Shown: positions 36,722 through 46,459, counted from the stretch's first letter. The stretch is 64,000 nt of DNA from Sediminibacterium sp. Gen4 (GCA_013391385.1 JACBFI010000007.1:55771-119770), one strand, 5' to 3'. Notes: a model not told the origin generated them from the letters alone. Numbers and translations are program-made.

Positions 36722-37918
36722 TTACATTTTCATACCCTCCATCGGATTAGCTCCTTTCTTGAAAATATATTCGCTATGGAGCAAATAAGCCCCTTTCAAT
36801 ACAACAATATCTCCTTCGCTCAAACCGGATATTATTTCTATCCGATCATCACTCTCCAACCCCGTCTGTACCATTAAATTTTTAAATGTATTCTTACCAG
36901 TCTGTACCCATACAGTCGCCCCTTTGCCGTCTCTTATTACTGCATCAATAGGTAAACTAAGGGACTTTCTTCTAGGACTTTTTAACAATACATAAGCCGA
37001 CATGCCGGGCTTTAAATAATTACCGGGATTCGGAATAGATATACGAATAAGATTGATTCTTGTAGCCTGATTGATTTCAGGATTTACAAATTCAAGTTTC
37101 CCTTTTATTTCCTTATTATTAAAATCTGGAAGTTGAACAGTAACCATACTGTTCTCCTGCAAATCAGCTAATTGCGAGCTATATACCTGTGCCTCTACCC
37201 ATAATGTTGAAAGATCAGCAAGTTTGACAATTGTACCACCTTCCATTACATAATCGCCTTCCCTTATATCGAGTTCTGTGATATAGCCGCCTGCAGTACT
37301 GTAATAGGTGGTTATCGGGCTTGCCTTCTTAGTATTGCCCAGTTCATTAATCTGGGTTTCGTTTAAACCCCAAAGAAGTAATTTGTTTTTGGCACTCTGA
37401 ACTAATTGATCAAAATCAATAATGGCCTGACTTGAAAAAGTATTTTTCTTATCGATTGCAAGTAGGTATTCCTGTTTTGCATTATTTAAATCTTCACTGT
37501 ACATTTCATAAAGTGGCGCTCCTTTTTTAACATATTCACCAAGGTTCTTGAAATAAAGTTTTTCTACCCTTCCCATAACCCTGGAGCTTACAGCATATAG
37601 CCTCGATTGATCAAAATTCAATGAAGCGGTTAAAATTAATTGATCGCTGATTGTTCCATTTTGGATAGTATCAACCTGAATATTCCCTAATTGAACCTGT
37701 TGATCACTCAGTTCCAGTTCATCCTGACTTTCTCCCTTTCTTTTTTTCACTGGTGTTAAGTCCATTTTACAAATAGGACATTTACCAGGTTTATACTCAA
37801 CTACCTGAGGATCCATTGAACAGGTATAATATTTATCAGTATCAATAGGTTCCTTTATTGTATTCTTGCAAGATAAAACGAGTACTATTGATACTATTAT
37901 AGAGATGATATACCGCAT
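36722..37918 (-). CDS. cusB: RND periplasmic adaptor with N-terminal heavy-metal-binding domain (second CusB-like)
   Basis: A 398-residue adaptor. A lipoprotein-like signal (VLVLSCKNT) is followed by one heavy-metal-binding domain (YYTCSMDPQVVEYKPGKCP, then CKMDLTP) and a CusB-type adaptor body (SSRVMGRVEKLYFKNLGEYV, then TLWVEAQVYSSQLADL and ISGLSEGDIVVLKGAYLLHS). The Met-rich end GANPMEGMKM is also metal-like. The start is 2 bases after the stop of the other adaptor, so translation is coupled. Two adaptors in one RND operon may form a heteromeric ring, as in TriAB-type systems. Confidence 0.88.
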   Translation of the reverse strand: MRYIISIIVSIVLVLSCKNTIKEPIDTDKYYTCSMDPQVVEYKPGKCPICKMDLTPVKKRKGESQDELELSDQQVQLGNIQVDTIQNGTISDQLILTASLNFDQSRLYAVSSRVMGRVEKLYFKNLGEYVKKGAPLYEMYSEDLNNAKQEYLLAIDKKNTFSSQAIIDFDQLVQSAKNKLLLWGLNETQINELGNTKKASPITTYYSTAGGYITELDIREGDYVMEGGTIVKLADLSTLWVEAQVYSSQLADLQENSMVTVQLPDFNNKEIKGKLEFVNPEINQATRINLIRISIPNPGNYLKPGMSAYVLLKSPRRKSLSLPIDAVIRDGKGATVWVQTGKNTFKNLMVQTGLESDDRIEIISGLSEGDIVVLKGAYLLHSEYIFKKGANPMEGMKM

Positions 37919-37920
37919 AC

Positions 37921-39279
37921 TTAGTTTTTTACTTTTATAAAACTTTCACTATCCATAAGAAATTGAGCATTTGCTGCAACTGAATCTTTCATCGTCAATC
38001 CTTTGAGTACCTGTATCTGTTTCTCCAGAGAGACACCTGTAATTACTTTGATTGCTCTAAAGCCCTCTGCTGTTTTTTGGAAAACCACTTTTTCTAATCC
38101 TAAAGAGAGTACTGCGTCTTTGGGTAACCAATAACCTTTTACAGTATTTCCAAAAATTACTGCCTGAACCTGACTACCAATAGGTATTCTTAAACTGCTA
38201 TTATTGAAGCCAACTCTTACAGTCTGGGTCTTACTTTCTTTGCGATAAAATGGCTCAACGAAATCAATGGTAGCTTTAAAGTCTTTCTGCCTCGCTGTTT
38301 CAGGAATAATACTTACAGCATTACCTTTTTTTACAAAAGATTGATTTTCGCCATATATATTTAGGATAGCCCATGCTTTATCGGGATTAAAGACGGTAAA
38401 CACTGACTGACCTTTCTGTATATACATCCCTTCTTTTAATGCAAGCGCTTCGGTTTGTTGAGAAATATTTCCCATATTATCATTTGCTACGTTCATTTTA
38501 TCAACATTGATGGTTTCATGAATATGCCCACTGTAATTACTGATAACCGAAATCGTGAATAAGGGTTTACCCGATTGAATCAATTCCATTACCTGTTGAT
38601 TGCTCATTCCGAGTAATAAAAGTTTTTCTTTTGCTGCTTCTAATAAAGTCGAATTTTCAGGATCGTTCTTGATGAGAAACAAAAGATTCTGCTGTGCAGT
38701 GAGTAATTCAGGACTATAAATATCCATGATACGCTGTCCGTTAGTGACTTTCTGGTATTTATAGCGTACATAAAGTTTTTCGATTCTTCCCGACACCTTG
38801 GCAGAAATACCCCCGATCATTCTTGTATCGTAGGCGATATTACCTAATGCATTCAGTTCTATTTGCTCGCTGCTGAACGCAAGACCAGTAACAGGAATAG
38901 ACGAGATTACAAGCTCATTGGTTGGCTTGAGCAAAGCGTTCAATTCAATATTTTCCTCTTTTTTATTATTGTTTTCTTTTTTAATTAAATCCATCCCGCA
39001 AATAGGACAGGCTCCCGGTTGATCTTTAATGACCGAAGGGTGCATGGGGCAGGTATAGGTAGCATTCTTCTCTGGGTGATGATTTTCCTCCATTTTTACC
39101 AAATCCATTCCACACTTGGCACATGTACCAGGTTTATCACTAAATACAGAATCCTCTGGCATTGGACAGGTATACATTTCCTTAGAAACAACTGCTTGGT
39201 GATCGCTATGTGTATCTTTATTTTCACAGGCAACCAAAAAGAATACCAGAACTTGTATAAAAAATAATTTCTTCATCAT
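37921..39279 (-). CDS. cusB: RND periplasmic adaptor with two heavy-metal-binding domains (first CusB-like)
   Basis: A 452-residue lipoprotein (VFFLVACEN). The N-terminus has two metal-binding domains: one of variant form (YTCPMPEDSVFSDKPGTCAK, then CGMDLVKM) and one standard (YTCPMHPSVIKDQPGACP, then CGMDL). The adaptor body is CusB-like, with KVSGRIEKLYVRYKYQKVTN, INVDKMNVANDNMGNISQQ and KGLTMKDSVAANAQFL. CusB receives Cu(I)/Ag(I) by Met ligands and the added domains would increase capture. It follows the oxidase by 9 bases and precedes the second adaptor by 2. Confidence 0.88.
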   Translation of the reverse strand: MMKKLFFIQVLVFFLVACENKDTHSDHQAVVSKEMYTCPMPEDSVFSDKPGTCAKCGMDLVKMEENHHPEKNATYTCPMHPSVIKDQPGACPICGMDLIKKENNNKKEENIELNALLKPTNELVISSIPVTGLAFSSEQIELNALGNIAYDTRMIGGISAKVSGRIEKLYVRYKYQKVTNGQRIMDIYSPELLTAQQNLLFLIKNDPENSTLLEAAKEKLLLLGMSNQQVMELIQSGKPLFTISVISNYSGHIHETINVDKMNVANDNMGNISQQTEALALKEGMYIQKGQSVFTVFNPDKAWAILNIYGENQSFVKKGNAVSIIPETARQKDFKATIDFVEPFYRKESKTQTVRVGFNNSSLRIPIGSQVQAVIFGNTVKGYWLPKDAVLSLGLEKVVFQKTAEGFRAIKVITGVSLEKQIQVLKGLTMKDSVAANAQFLMDSESFIKVKN

Positions 39280-39288
39280 ATATACAGC

Positions 39289-40791
39289 TTATATCAATTC
39301 ATATTGTAACATCATACCATCATCTTCATGTTCAAGATTATGGCAATGGAAAACAAATTTTCCCAAATTACTTTCGAAAGGAATGATTATTTGGACTGTC
39401 TCCCCAGGCATTACCAGTACTGTATCCTTCCAGCCAGTTTCAGATACTATCAGACTGCCCCTGCCACCTGTTCTTTGAAGTACCTGGAAAAAAACTCCGT
39501 GTAAATGCATGGGATGGGGTTCATCGCCTTTACTATTATCAAAGACCCATATCTCATTCGTATTGGATTTAATGCTTTCATCAATGCGACTGCTATCAAA
39601 AAGTTTATTATTAATGCGATGACGCATTCTCATGCCATCATTCATAGGATATCCATGATGTTCCATCGGATTAGATATATCAAACACCCTGCTCCTGACT
39701 GATGAAGAAGCTGGCAAACTATCAACCATTGAAAGTTTTGTGGGTACAGTGAAAGAATCTGTGACAGTAGCGGTAACTTTAAACTTCATGATCTTAAATG
39801 ACTGCTTCCCTTGAGCATCCCCTCCGTTAGCAAATTCTTTACTTAGTAAGAATAGCTCTGTACCGATAGATAACCCATTAAAATTTACTAAAACATCCAG
39901 TCTTTCTCCCGGAGCCAATAAAATTTCCTTTACTGTTACAGGATTTTTCAATAAACCACCATCATTCCCAATAATGATCATATCGGCATTATTACTGAAT
40001 GCGAGATTATACAAACGTGCGTTTGAGCCATTCAAAATACGAAGTCTGTAATAACGGGTTGATACTTCAGTATAAGGTGAATAAATACCATTTACCAATA
40101 CAGACTCACCCATATAGCCCGACATAACTTCTTCTGCAGTAGGATTATATGTTATCCCCTGATTGGTTAATCGTTTATCTTGTATAACCAATGGAATCTC
40201 AAAACGACCCGATGGTAGATTTAAAGTTGCTTCTTCCAGATCATTAATAATAAATAAACCGGCTAAGCCCTGAAATACCTGTTTACCTGTCTTAAAATGA
40301 GGGTGTGGATGATACCATGTCAATCCGGCTCTCTGATTCACAGTAAACTGATAGCGGAAAGTACCACCTGCATTTGCTAATTGATCTGGGTGTCCATCCA
40401 TTAATGCAGGTACTTTTAAACCATGCCAGTGAATATTGGTATGTTCAGATAAATTATTCTGGAGCAAAATATTTACAACATCTCCCTTGTTTACCCTGAA
40501 TGACGGACCAAGCATCCCATTAGGTTGATAGCCCAAGACAGGAATATTAGCCCCCCTAATATTTACAGTTGTAGTTTGTGCTGTGAGTGTCTGATTGGCA
40601 CCAGACTGTAATGGGTTGGTAAGCATTTGTGAAAAATCATTCTCAATAACCATAACAGGTTTTGTCATTAGCCCGTTGTGATGTTCTTTTCTGCACCCTG
40701 AACCAGCCATAAAAAATCCAGCTAAAGATCCACTTGTTATTAGGCTACCGGTACTAACCCCAGACAGTTGTATGAATTTTCTTCTTTGCAT
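39289..40791 (-). CDS. Multicopper oxidase (CueO-like) with Tat-type signal
   Basis: I start it at the ATG at 40789-40791, so it begins MQRRKFIQLSG, a twin-arginine-like signal, and leaves 10 bases to the upstream TolC gene instead of overlapping it. The 500-residue protein has the copper ligands HWHGLK, WYHPHPHF, HPMHLHGVFFQ and HCHNLEHEDDGMM, the full set for type 1, 2 and 3 centres. The central region includes the Met/His segment EHHGYPMNDGMRMRH. It would oxidize periplasmic Cu(I). Within the Cus operon it complements the efflux pump. Confidence 0.9.
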   Translation of the reverse strand: MQRRKFIQLSGVSTGSLITSGSLAGFFMAGSGCRKEHHNGLMTKPVMVIENDFSQMLTNPLQSGANQTLTAQTTTVNIRGANIPVLGYQPNGMLGPSFRVNKGDVVNILLQNNLSEHTNIHWHGLKVPALMDGHPDQLANAGGTFRYQFTVNQRAGLTWYHPHPHFKTGKQVFQGLAGLFIINDLEEATLNLPSGRFEIPLVIQDKRLTNQGITYNPTAEEVMSGYMGESVLVNGIYSPYTEVSTRYYRLRILNGSNARLYNLAFSNNADMIIIGNDGGLLKNPVTVKEILLAPGERLDVLVNFNGLSIGTELFLLSKEFANGGDAQGKQSFKIMKFKVTATVTDSFTVPTKLSMVDSLPASSSVRSRVFDISNPMEHHGYPMNDGMRMRHRINNKLFDSSRIDESIKSNTNEIWVFDNSKGDEPHPMHLHGVFFQVLQRTGGRGSLIVSETGWKDTVLVMPGETVQIIIPFESNLGKFVFHCHNLEHEDDGMMLQYELI

Positions 40792-40801
40792 TCCGATTGG
40801 T

Positions 40802-42055
40802 TTAGTTTTTTTCAATAATTCTTTCAATTGTCACTTGAAGTTTCAATGCCTGACTCAGTAACTCTAATAATTCTAACTGCTTCATGTTTAGAATTTCCCA
40901 TGCATCATATAACATGAATAACTCCTCTGTATTCTGCTCATAACCGAGCTGCATTGTCTTGTAATTATTACGCAATGCCGGTATAATCTGACCTTCAAAA
41001 AGTTTTAATTGCTTTTTCTTTAACCCCAGTTCATTACGCATGCCATAAGCCATCCCACTGTATTCATTCACCATCATTTCTTTCTGTGACTGAATGGCAT
41101 TACTTTTCCATTTTAAGCTTTCAATATTGGCTTTATTCATTTTAGAAGACCATTTAGCCATCGGAATACGAACCATTCCCATAATGGTATACTGCAATGG
41201 CTGTCCTCCAAATCCAATCATATTATCATAACGAATTCCAAATTGAGGTTTAAGTGCAGTACGCTCCGTTTCCTGTTTTAGAATAGTAAGATCAATCTCT
41301 CTATCCAATGATTTTAGGTCACTACGGTTAGTATAAAAAAGAGTGCTGTCAAAAACAAGAGCTTCATAACTATTCAAGAAGTAAGTGGTATCAATATCGA
41401 AATCTGTCATAGCATTTCTACCCATAAGCGAATTGATGCGAATACGTTTTTCTTTAATATCACTTTCAAACATTAATTGCATATTTTTCACTTCTCCTAA
41501 AGCGGCTTTTGCCTTATAATAAGCACTTATCTTTTCAAGACCGTTTTTGTAACGTATTTCTGCATTTTTGATCATGAAGTCCAGTATCTTTTCATTCTCT
41601 TCCAGGATCAACAATTTCTTTTTCAGGATTATCCAATCATAATAGAACTGTTTAGCATCGTTCACTAATTCATTTAGTGTTGCATTCTTTTTTTCTTTCT
41701 CAACTGACGACATAGCTTTCATGTACCTCTCATCTGCATCTAATTTTTTTCTATTCGGGAGCATTTGCTCTCCAGAAATCATCACAGATCCCATACCAGG
41801 CATATCGCCCTCCCTATGCCAGAGTCTGACATCATATGGTGTCATAAATTGACCAATGCCGATTTGAGGAGGCATCCAGCTTCTTGCCCCTTTTGCAGCT
41901 TCATCCATAGAACGGATTTCATGATCATACATCTTCACTACAGGATGCTTTGTTTTAATGCTATCAATGATTGCATGCAACTTCAAGATTTGCGTATTGC
42001 CATATGCAAAACATATCAACCCAAAGAAGGTCAGTATTAATTTATTCTTTAACAT
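40802..42055 (-). CDS. cusC: TolC-family outer-membrane channel (CusC-like)
   Basis: A 417-residue protein with a signal peptide (LILTFFGLICFAYGNTQ) and long amphipathic helices. The Met-rich segment REGDMPGMGSVMISGEQMLP is unusual for TolC and suits copper handling. It overlaps the CusA C-terminal half by 14 bases, consistent with coupled translation, and is followed by the oxidase. It is the outer-membrane part of the Cu/Ag efflux system. Confidence 0.82.
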   Translation of the reverse strand: MLKNKLILTFFGLICFAYGNTQILKLHAIIDSIKTKHPVVKMYDHEIRSMDEAAKGARSWMPPQIGIGQFMTPYDVRLWHREGDMPGMGSVMISGEQMLPNRKKLDADERYMKAMSSVEKEKKNATLNELVNDAKQFYYDWIILKKKLLILEENEKILDFMIKNAEIRYKNGLEKISAYYKAKAALGEVKNMQLMFESDIKEKRIRINSLMGRNAMTDFDIDTTYFLNSYEALVFDSTLFYTNRSDLKSLDREIDLTILKQETERTALKPQFGIRYDNMIGFGGQPLQYTIMGMVRIPMAKWSSKMNKANIESLKWKSNAIQSQKEMMVNEYSGMAYGMRNELGLKKKQLKLFEGQIIPALRNNYKTMQLGYEQNTEELFMLYDAWEILNMKQLELLELLSQALKLQVTIERIIEKN

Positions 42056-43967
42056 CTATTAATTCAATTTTACCGTTACGTTTTAATTCTCTCTCTTTAA
42101 TCATTTCAAAAATGACAGGAGTAATGAGTAACACATAAATAGTGGATGAAATTGTGCCACCAATCAATGGAATGGTGATGGGTCGCATGATATCACTACC
42201 AACTCCTGTAGCCCAAAGAATAGGGATCAGACCGAAAAGTCCAACTGAAACTGTCATGAGTTTGGGTCGTAACCTTTTGGCAGAGCCTTCAATCACATAG
42301 TCTCGGATAATTGTGGGTGTTAATGTTGATTTAGAATTACCATGTTTAGCGACCATATTGTTCATGGCTTCATTTAAATAGATCGTCATCAACATGGCTG
42401 TCTCGATGGCCATTCCAAATAAAGCAATAAAGCCCACAGCAACAGCTACAGAAAGATTAATGCCAAAAAAATAGACCATGAATACACCCCCGATTAATGC
42501 AAACGGCACGGTGATCATGGTGATTAGAGCTTCTTTAAAAGAATGATAGGTGAAATATAATACCATGAAAATGATAATGAGTACTATTGGCATGATCATT
42601 TTTAGAGTCTGGTTAGCCCTGATTTGATTTTCCCACTGGCCACTCCATTCCAGAAAGTATCCTTTTGGAAGTTTAGTGACCATTCGATTCAATCGCTCTT
42701 GTGCCTCTTTTACTGTACTGCCTAAATCTCTTTCCCTAACATTAAATAGTACTGTACCCCTAAGCATTGCATTTTCTGAATTAATCATCGGTGGGCCGTC
42801 ACTTAGTTTAATGTCTGCAACAGCTTCTAATGGTATAGGACCAAAGTCCATTGTCTGTACCTGAAGTCGCTTTAATGCTTGAATATTATTTCGAAAATCT
42901 TGCCCGTATCTGGCATTTACGGAAAATCGCTGACGGCCTTCAATAGTGGTAGTAAGTTTCATACCTCCTAATGCACTCTCAATTACGGTATTGACATCAT
43001 CAATACTCAGCCCATACCGACCGATTTCACCACGTTTAACTATAATATCGATGTACTTTCCGCCTGTAATGGGCTCCACATATAAATCCTTTACTCCATC
43101 AATCCCCTCCAACTGCCTTTTAATAGTTTGAGCAAATGCGTAAATACTATCCAGGTTTTGTCCGTATACTTTTAAACCAACATCGGTTCTTATACCGGTT
43201 GAAAGCATGTTAATACGATTAATGATGGGCTGTGTCCATCCATTTGTAACACCCGGTATTTGCATTTTTGAATTCAGCTCATTTATAATATCATCTTTGG
43301 TTCGCCCTTCCCTCCATTCATTTTTAGGCTTGAGTAAAATGATGGTTTCAATCATGCTGATCGGAGAATTATCTGTTGCTGTATTGGCTCTTCCTGCTTT
43401 ACCAAGAACATGTGAAACTTCGGGAACAGAACGAATCAACTTATCCTGAACCTGTAATAATCGTTTTGCTTCAGAATTGGATACATCTGGAAGAGTTACC
43501 GGCATAAATAACAATGAGCCCTCATCCAATGGCGGCATAAATTCCGAACCAAGACGAGTCATCATGATTACTCCCATGGCTAATGCCAGAATATTAAGCC
43601 CTATGGTAGTTTTTCTCCATTTTAAACACCATTTTAGAATGGGCGTATAAATCTTCTCCAGTGTTTTTGTTATTGGATTTGAATCTTCTGGTTTTAGTCG
43701 TCCTTTTAGAAAAAAGGAAATTAGAACCGGAGTTAATGTTATAGCTAATACCGCATCAATTAATAGGATAAAAGTCTTTGTCCATGCCAGGGGATGAAAA
43801 AGTTTTCCTTCCATACCTGTAAGTAGAAATACAGGAAGAAAAGAAGTGACTACAATAATGGTGGAATAAAATACGCCGGGACCTACTTGTTTTGAAGATC
43901 TTTCAATAATCTCATTTCTTTCCTCTATTGTTAAGGGGTCTTTATTTCTTTTGAACCACTTTGCCAT
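42042..43967 (-). CDS. cusA: CusA-type RND pump, C-terminal half
   Basis: A 641-residue protein that starts in the cytoplasmic loop between helices 4 and 5 (KDPLTIEERNEIIERSSKQV) and runs to the pump end. It includes GSEFMPPLDEGSLLFMPVTL, RINMLSTGIRTDVGLKVYGQ and GSAKRLRPKLMTVSVGLFGL. Together with the 429-residue N-terminal half it makes one complete pump of about 1070 residues. The ATG lies 2 bases after the stop of the first half and is in a different frame, so it is translated by re-initiation or results from a frameshift. Confidence 0.88.
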   Translation of the reverse strand: MAKWFKRNKDPLTIEERNEIIERSSKQVGPGVFYSTIIVVTSFLPVFLLTGMEGKLFHPLAWTKTFILLIDAVLAITLTPVLISFFLKGRLKPEDSNPITKTLEKIYTPILKWCLKWRKTTIGLNILALAMGVIMMTRLGSEFMPPLDEGSLLFMPVTLPDVSNSEAKRLLQVQDKLIRSVPEVSHVLGKAGRANTATDNSPISMIETIILLKPKNEWREGRTKDDIINELNSKMQIPGVTNGWTQPIINRINMLSTGIRTDVGLKVYGQNLDSIYAFAQTIKRQLEGIDGVKDLYVEPITGGKYIDIIVKRGEIGRYGLSIDDVNTVIESALGGMKLTTTIEGRQRFSVNARYGQDFRNNIQALKRLQVQTMDFGPIPLEAVADIKLSDGPPMINSENAMLRGTVLFNVRERDLGSTVKEAQERLNRMVTKLPKGYFLEWSGQWENQIRANQTLKMIMPIVLIIIFMVLYFTYHSFKEALITMITVPFALIGGVFMVYFFGINLSVAVAVGFIALFGMAIETAMLMTIYLNEAMNNMVAKHGNSKSTLTPTIIRDYVIEGSAKRLRPKLMTVSVGLFGLIPILWATGVGSDIMRPITIPLIGGTISSTIYVLLITPVIFEMIKERELKRNGKIELIDVKE

Positions 43968-43969
43968 AC

Positions 43970-45259
43970 TTACGATTTGTCGGTTAATTTAATTTTTTTA
44001 GCCTGTGCCTCGCTAATATGTCTGTACGCATTTTCCACCATCACAATGCCATCATCAACTACTACACCAATAGCAAGCGCGATCCCCGTTAATGACATAA
44101 TATTGGATGAAATACCAAACATTTCAAGGAAAATAAACCCTGCTGCAACTGAAATAGGTAATTGAATCAGTATGATCACAGCACTGCGCCAATGGAATAG
44201 AAATATGAGCACTACCAATGAGACGACAATCATTTCTTCAACTAACGTTCCTTTTACTGAATCAATAGCTTCTTGAATGAGTGTACTGCGGTCGTATGAA
44301 GTTTGGAACGTTACACCTTCCGGTAAGCCCTTTTCAACCTCCTTCATCCGAGCTTTTATCGACTCAATTACCTTATTGGCATTTTCATTGTATCGCATTA
44401 CTACTATTCCACCTACCACTTCTCCTTTGCCATCCATATCAAAAATTCCCAGACGCAAATCACCCCCCATTTGAACAGAACCAATGTCCTTGACTCTTAC
44501 AGGTATACCATTGTAATTGGTCAGTGCAATATTTTCAATATCATCTTTATTTTTTATGTAGCCTAAGCCCCTGATAATGTAAGCCATATCTGCCATTTCA
44601 AATTTGCGCCCCCCTACATCATTATTATTGGCCTTGACTTTATTCATCACATCCATCAACGAAATATTGTAATACTGCAGCTTTATGGGATCAACTACTA
44701 ATTGATATTGCTTTTCGAAACCACCAAAAGATGCAACTTCTGCCACACCAGGTACTGTTTGTAAAGCAAATTTGATATACCAGTCTTGAAGTGCTCTTTG
44801 TTCTCCCAAATCCATCTTAGGAGCATTGAGGTGATACCAGAAAATATGTCCCACGCCTGTTCCATCAGGACCTAACGTAGGTGTTACATTTTGCGGTAGA
44901 AGACGTTGTGCAAAGTTGAGTCTTTCGAGTACACGGGTTCTCGCCCAGTATATATCAACATTATCTTCAAAAATCACATACACAAAACTCATCCCAAACA
45001 TGGATGAACCACGAATATTCTTGATTTTAGGTATACCCTGCAAGTTGCTGACCAATGGATAGGTTACCTGGTCTTCTATAACCTGTGGACTGCGTCCCAT
45101 CCATTCAGTAAATACGATCACCTGGTTTTCACTTAAATCCGGAATAGCATCAATCGGATTCTGTTTCACAGCGTAAATTCCATAAGCAAATAATCCTCCT
45201 GCCAATAACAGAATAATCACCCGGTTACGCAAAGCCAGTTCAATTAATTTTTGAACCAT
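43970..45259 (-). CDS. cusA: CusA-type RND pump, N-terminal half
   Basis: A 429-residue protein covering helices 1-4 and the first porter domain: NPIDAIPDLSENQVIVFTEW near the start and helix 4 with GIALAIGVVVDDGIVMVENA, the Cu/Ag (HME4) type motif. It stops at 43970-43972, 19 residues after helix 4. The missing helices are in the adjacent ORF. Family members are normally one chain of about 1050 residues. The break falls in a flexible loop, so two-chain assembly is imaginable; a recent frameshift is the plainer alternative. Confidence 0.88.
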   Translation of the reverse strand: MVQKLIELALRNRVIILLLAGGLFAYGIYAVKQNPIDAIPDLSENQVIVFTEWMGRSPQVIEDQVTYPLVSNLQGIPKIKNIRGSSMFGMSFVYVIFEDNVDIYWARTRVLERLNFAQRLLPQNVTPTLGPDGTGVGHIFWYHLNAPKMDLGEQRALQDWYIKFALQTVPGVAEVASFGGFEKQYQLVVDPIKLQYYNISLMDVMNKVKANNNDVGGRKFEMADMAYIIRGLGYIKNKDDIENIALTNYNGIPVRVKDIGSVQMGGDLRLGIFDMDGKGEVVGGIVVMRYNENANKVIESIKARMKEVEKGLPEGVTFQTSYDRSTLIQEAIDSVKGTLVEEMIVVSLVVLIFLFHWRSAVIILIQLPISVAAGFIFLEMFGISSNIMSLTGIALAIGVVVDDGIVMVENAYRHISEAQAKKIKLTDKS

Positions 45260-45294
45260 AATTTGATATTAATATTTGAAGCAATGTAGAAGCA

Positions 45295-45942
45295 TTAGTT
45301 TGACCTCTTTTTTAAATCCATGCCACATTTAGTGCATTTACCAGGTTTATTGCTGGTGACATCCGAATGCATGGGGCAAGAATATATTTTCATCACTTCC
45401 ATTTTCATTTTCTCTTTTGGAGAAAGTGTCAATGAGGTTCCACATTTTGAACATTTACCTGGCTTGTCACTAGTCATGTCCGGGTGGCTAGAACATGAAT
45501 ATGTTTGAACAGACTGCTCTTCTTCTTTTAAATCCATTCCACATTTTGGACACTTACCTGACTCATCACTTGCAACATCGGGGTGCATGGGGCAGGTATA
45601 GGTTTTCATTACTCCCATTTTCATTTTTTCCTTGGGTGAAAGATTCATTTTAGAACCACATACTGAACATTTGCCGGGTTTATCTCCTGTAATACCTGGA
45701 TGCGCAGGACATTCATAAAGACCAACTACCTCCATTTTCATTTTTTCTTTTAGAGTAAGGTTCCTGCCACATTTTGGGCATTTCCCAGATTTATCCATAA
45801 TCACATCAGGATGCATTGGACATATATATGTCTTTTCAACAGTTTGTCTAATTTTGTTCTTTTGTGTTGTTGGGTCCTGAGCAAATACTGAAAAAGATAA
45901 GATAGTTAGCGCTGCCATCATTAGCATTTTAATTGCTTTCAT
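45295..45942 (-). CDS. Secreted protein made of five tandem heavy-metal-binding domains
   Basis: A 215-residue protein with a signal peptide (MMAALTILSFSVFAQ) and five units of about 24 residues of the type YxCPxHPxxxxxxxGKC, then CGxxL. They start with YICPMHP, YECPAHP, YTCPMHP, YSCSSHP and YSCPMHS, and most are joined by linkers with SPKEKMKM. Each unit supplies 3-5 Cys plus Met and His. Such a domain array would bind several soft-metal ions per chain. It directly precedes cusA (35 bases) and is likely the periplasmic Cu/Ag buffer or donor of the Cus system. Confidence 0.85.
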   Translation of the reverse strand: MKAIKMLMMAALTILSFSVFAQDPTTQKNKIRQTVEKTYICPMHPDVIMDKSGKCPKCGRNLTLKEKMKMEVVGLYECPAHPGITGDKPGKCSVCGSKMNLSPKEKMKMGVMKTYTCPMHPDVASDESGKCPKCGMDLKEEEQSVQTYSCSSHPDMTSDKPGKCSKCGTSLTLSPKEKMKMEVMKIYSCPMHSDVTSNKPGKCTKCGMDLKKRSN

Positions 45943-46039
45943 TTTTCATGATTTTATTGTTGTAAAATATAATACTGGCAAAGAGAAACGCCAATAGCCT
46001 GACAATTTGATTGCCTGGCACTACTAAGTCAACATTAAA

Positions 46040-46438
46040 TTAAATAAGGATAGTTCTGTTAAGAAGGTATACGGGCGTCTTGCAATTTCGAGGTGGAGCA
46101 TGACTTATTGGATACTCTTCACTTGAAGAGATATAGAAAATATCCGATAATGAAAAAAGGGATAGCGGTAAGTCAAGAATAGTGAGAGTAAAATTAATAG
46201 AAACTGATTCAGTAATTTTTTGTTCTGAAATGTTCTTTACAAACTTGTTTTCATCTTTACAACAGCCATTATCTTTTGTATCGGATTCCTCCATTCCACA
46301 ATTTTCGCAAGTTTTGGAATCTCTATACATAAACCCCCAGTCGGCAAGTTTACCCATACAATAATGCATTCGTATAGAAGCCCCTGAGGAAGTACTCAGA
46401 AATAAAACTGCTACTATGAATGTGATAAACTTTTTCAT
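46040..46438 (-). CDS. HYC_CC_PP family secreted protein
   Basis: A 132-residue protein with a signal peptide (FIVAVLFLSTSSGAS). It carries the three naming motifs of the family: HYC in MHYCMGKL, a Cys pair in NGCCKDE (preceded by CENCGM), and PP in HAPPRN. The family is common in Bacteroidota next to copper efflux genes. It is the first gene of the Cus operon and lies just downstream of a promoter-like box. A copper sensor or buffer role is inferred from cysteine content and position. Confidence 0.85.
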   Translation of the reverse strand: MKKFITFIVAVLFLSTSSGASIRMHYCMGKLADWGFMYRDSKTCENCGMEESDTKDNGCCKDENKFVKNISEQKITESVSINFTLTILDLPLSLFSLSDIFYISSSEEYPISHAPPRNCKTPVYLLNRTILI

Positions 46439-46451
46439 AAACTTGCCTAAA

Positions 46452-46459
46452 CAAATGTA
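46452..46459 (-). promoter_or_regulatory. Candidate -7 promoter box of the Cus operon
   Basis: On the minus strand the bases read TACATTTG, an exact fit to the Bacteroidota TAnnTTTG -7 box, 13 bases upstream of the HYC_CC_PP start codon. A TTTG lies 13 bases farther upstream, closer than the usual 17-20, so the -33 element is uncertain. Confidence 0.4.

Noticed and set aside
43970-44005. Programmed -1 frameshift at the A7 run near the end of the CusA N-terminal half
   Set aside because: Slipping at this run leads at once to a TAA in the second frame, so it cannot join the halves; re-initiation or a nearby indel fits better.
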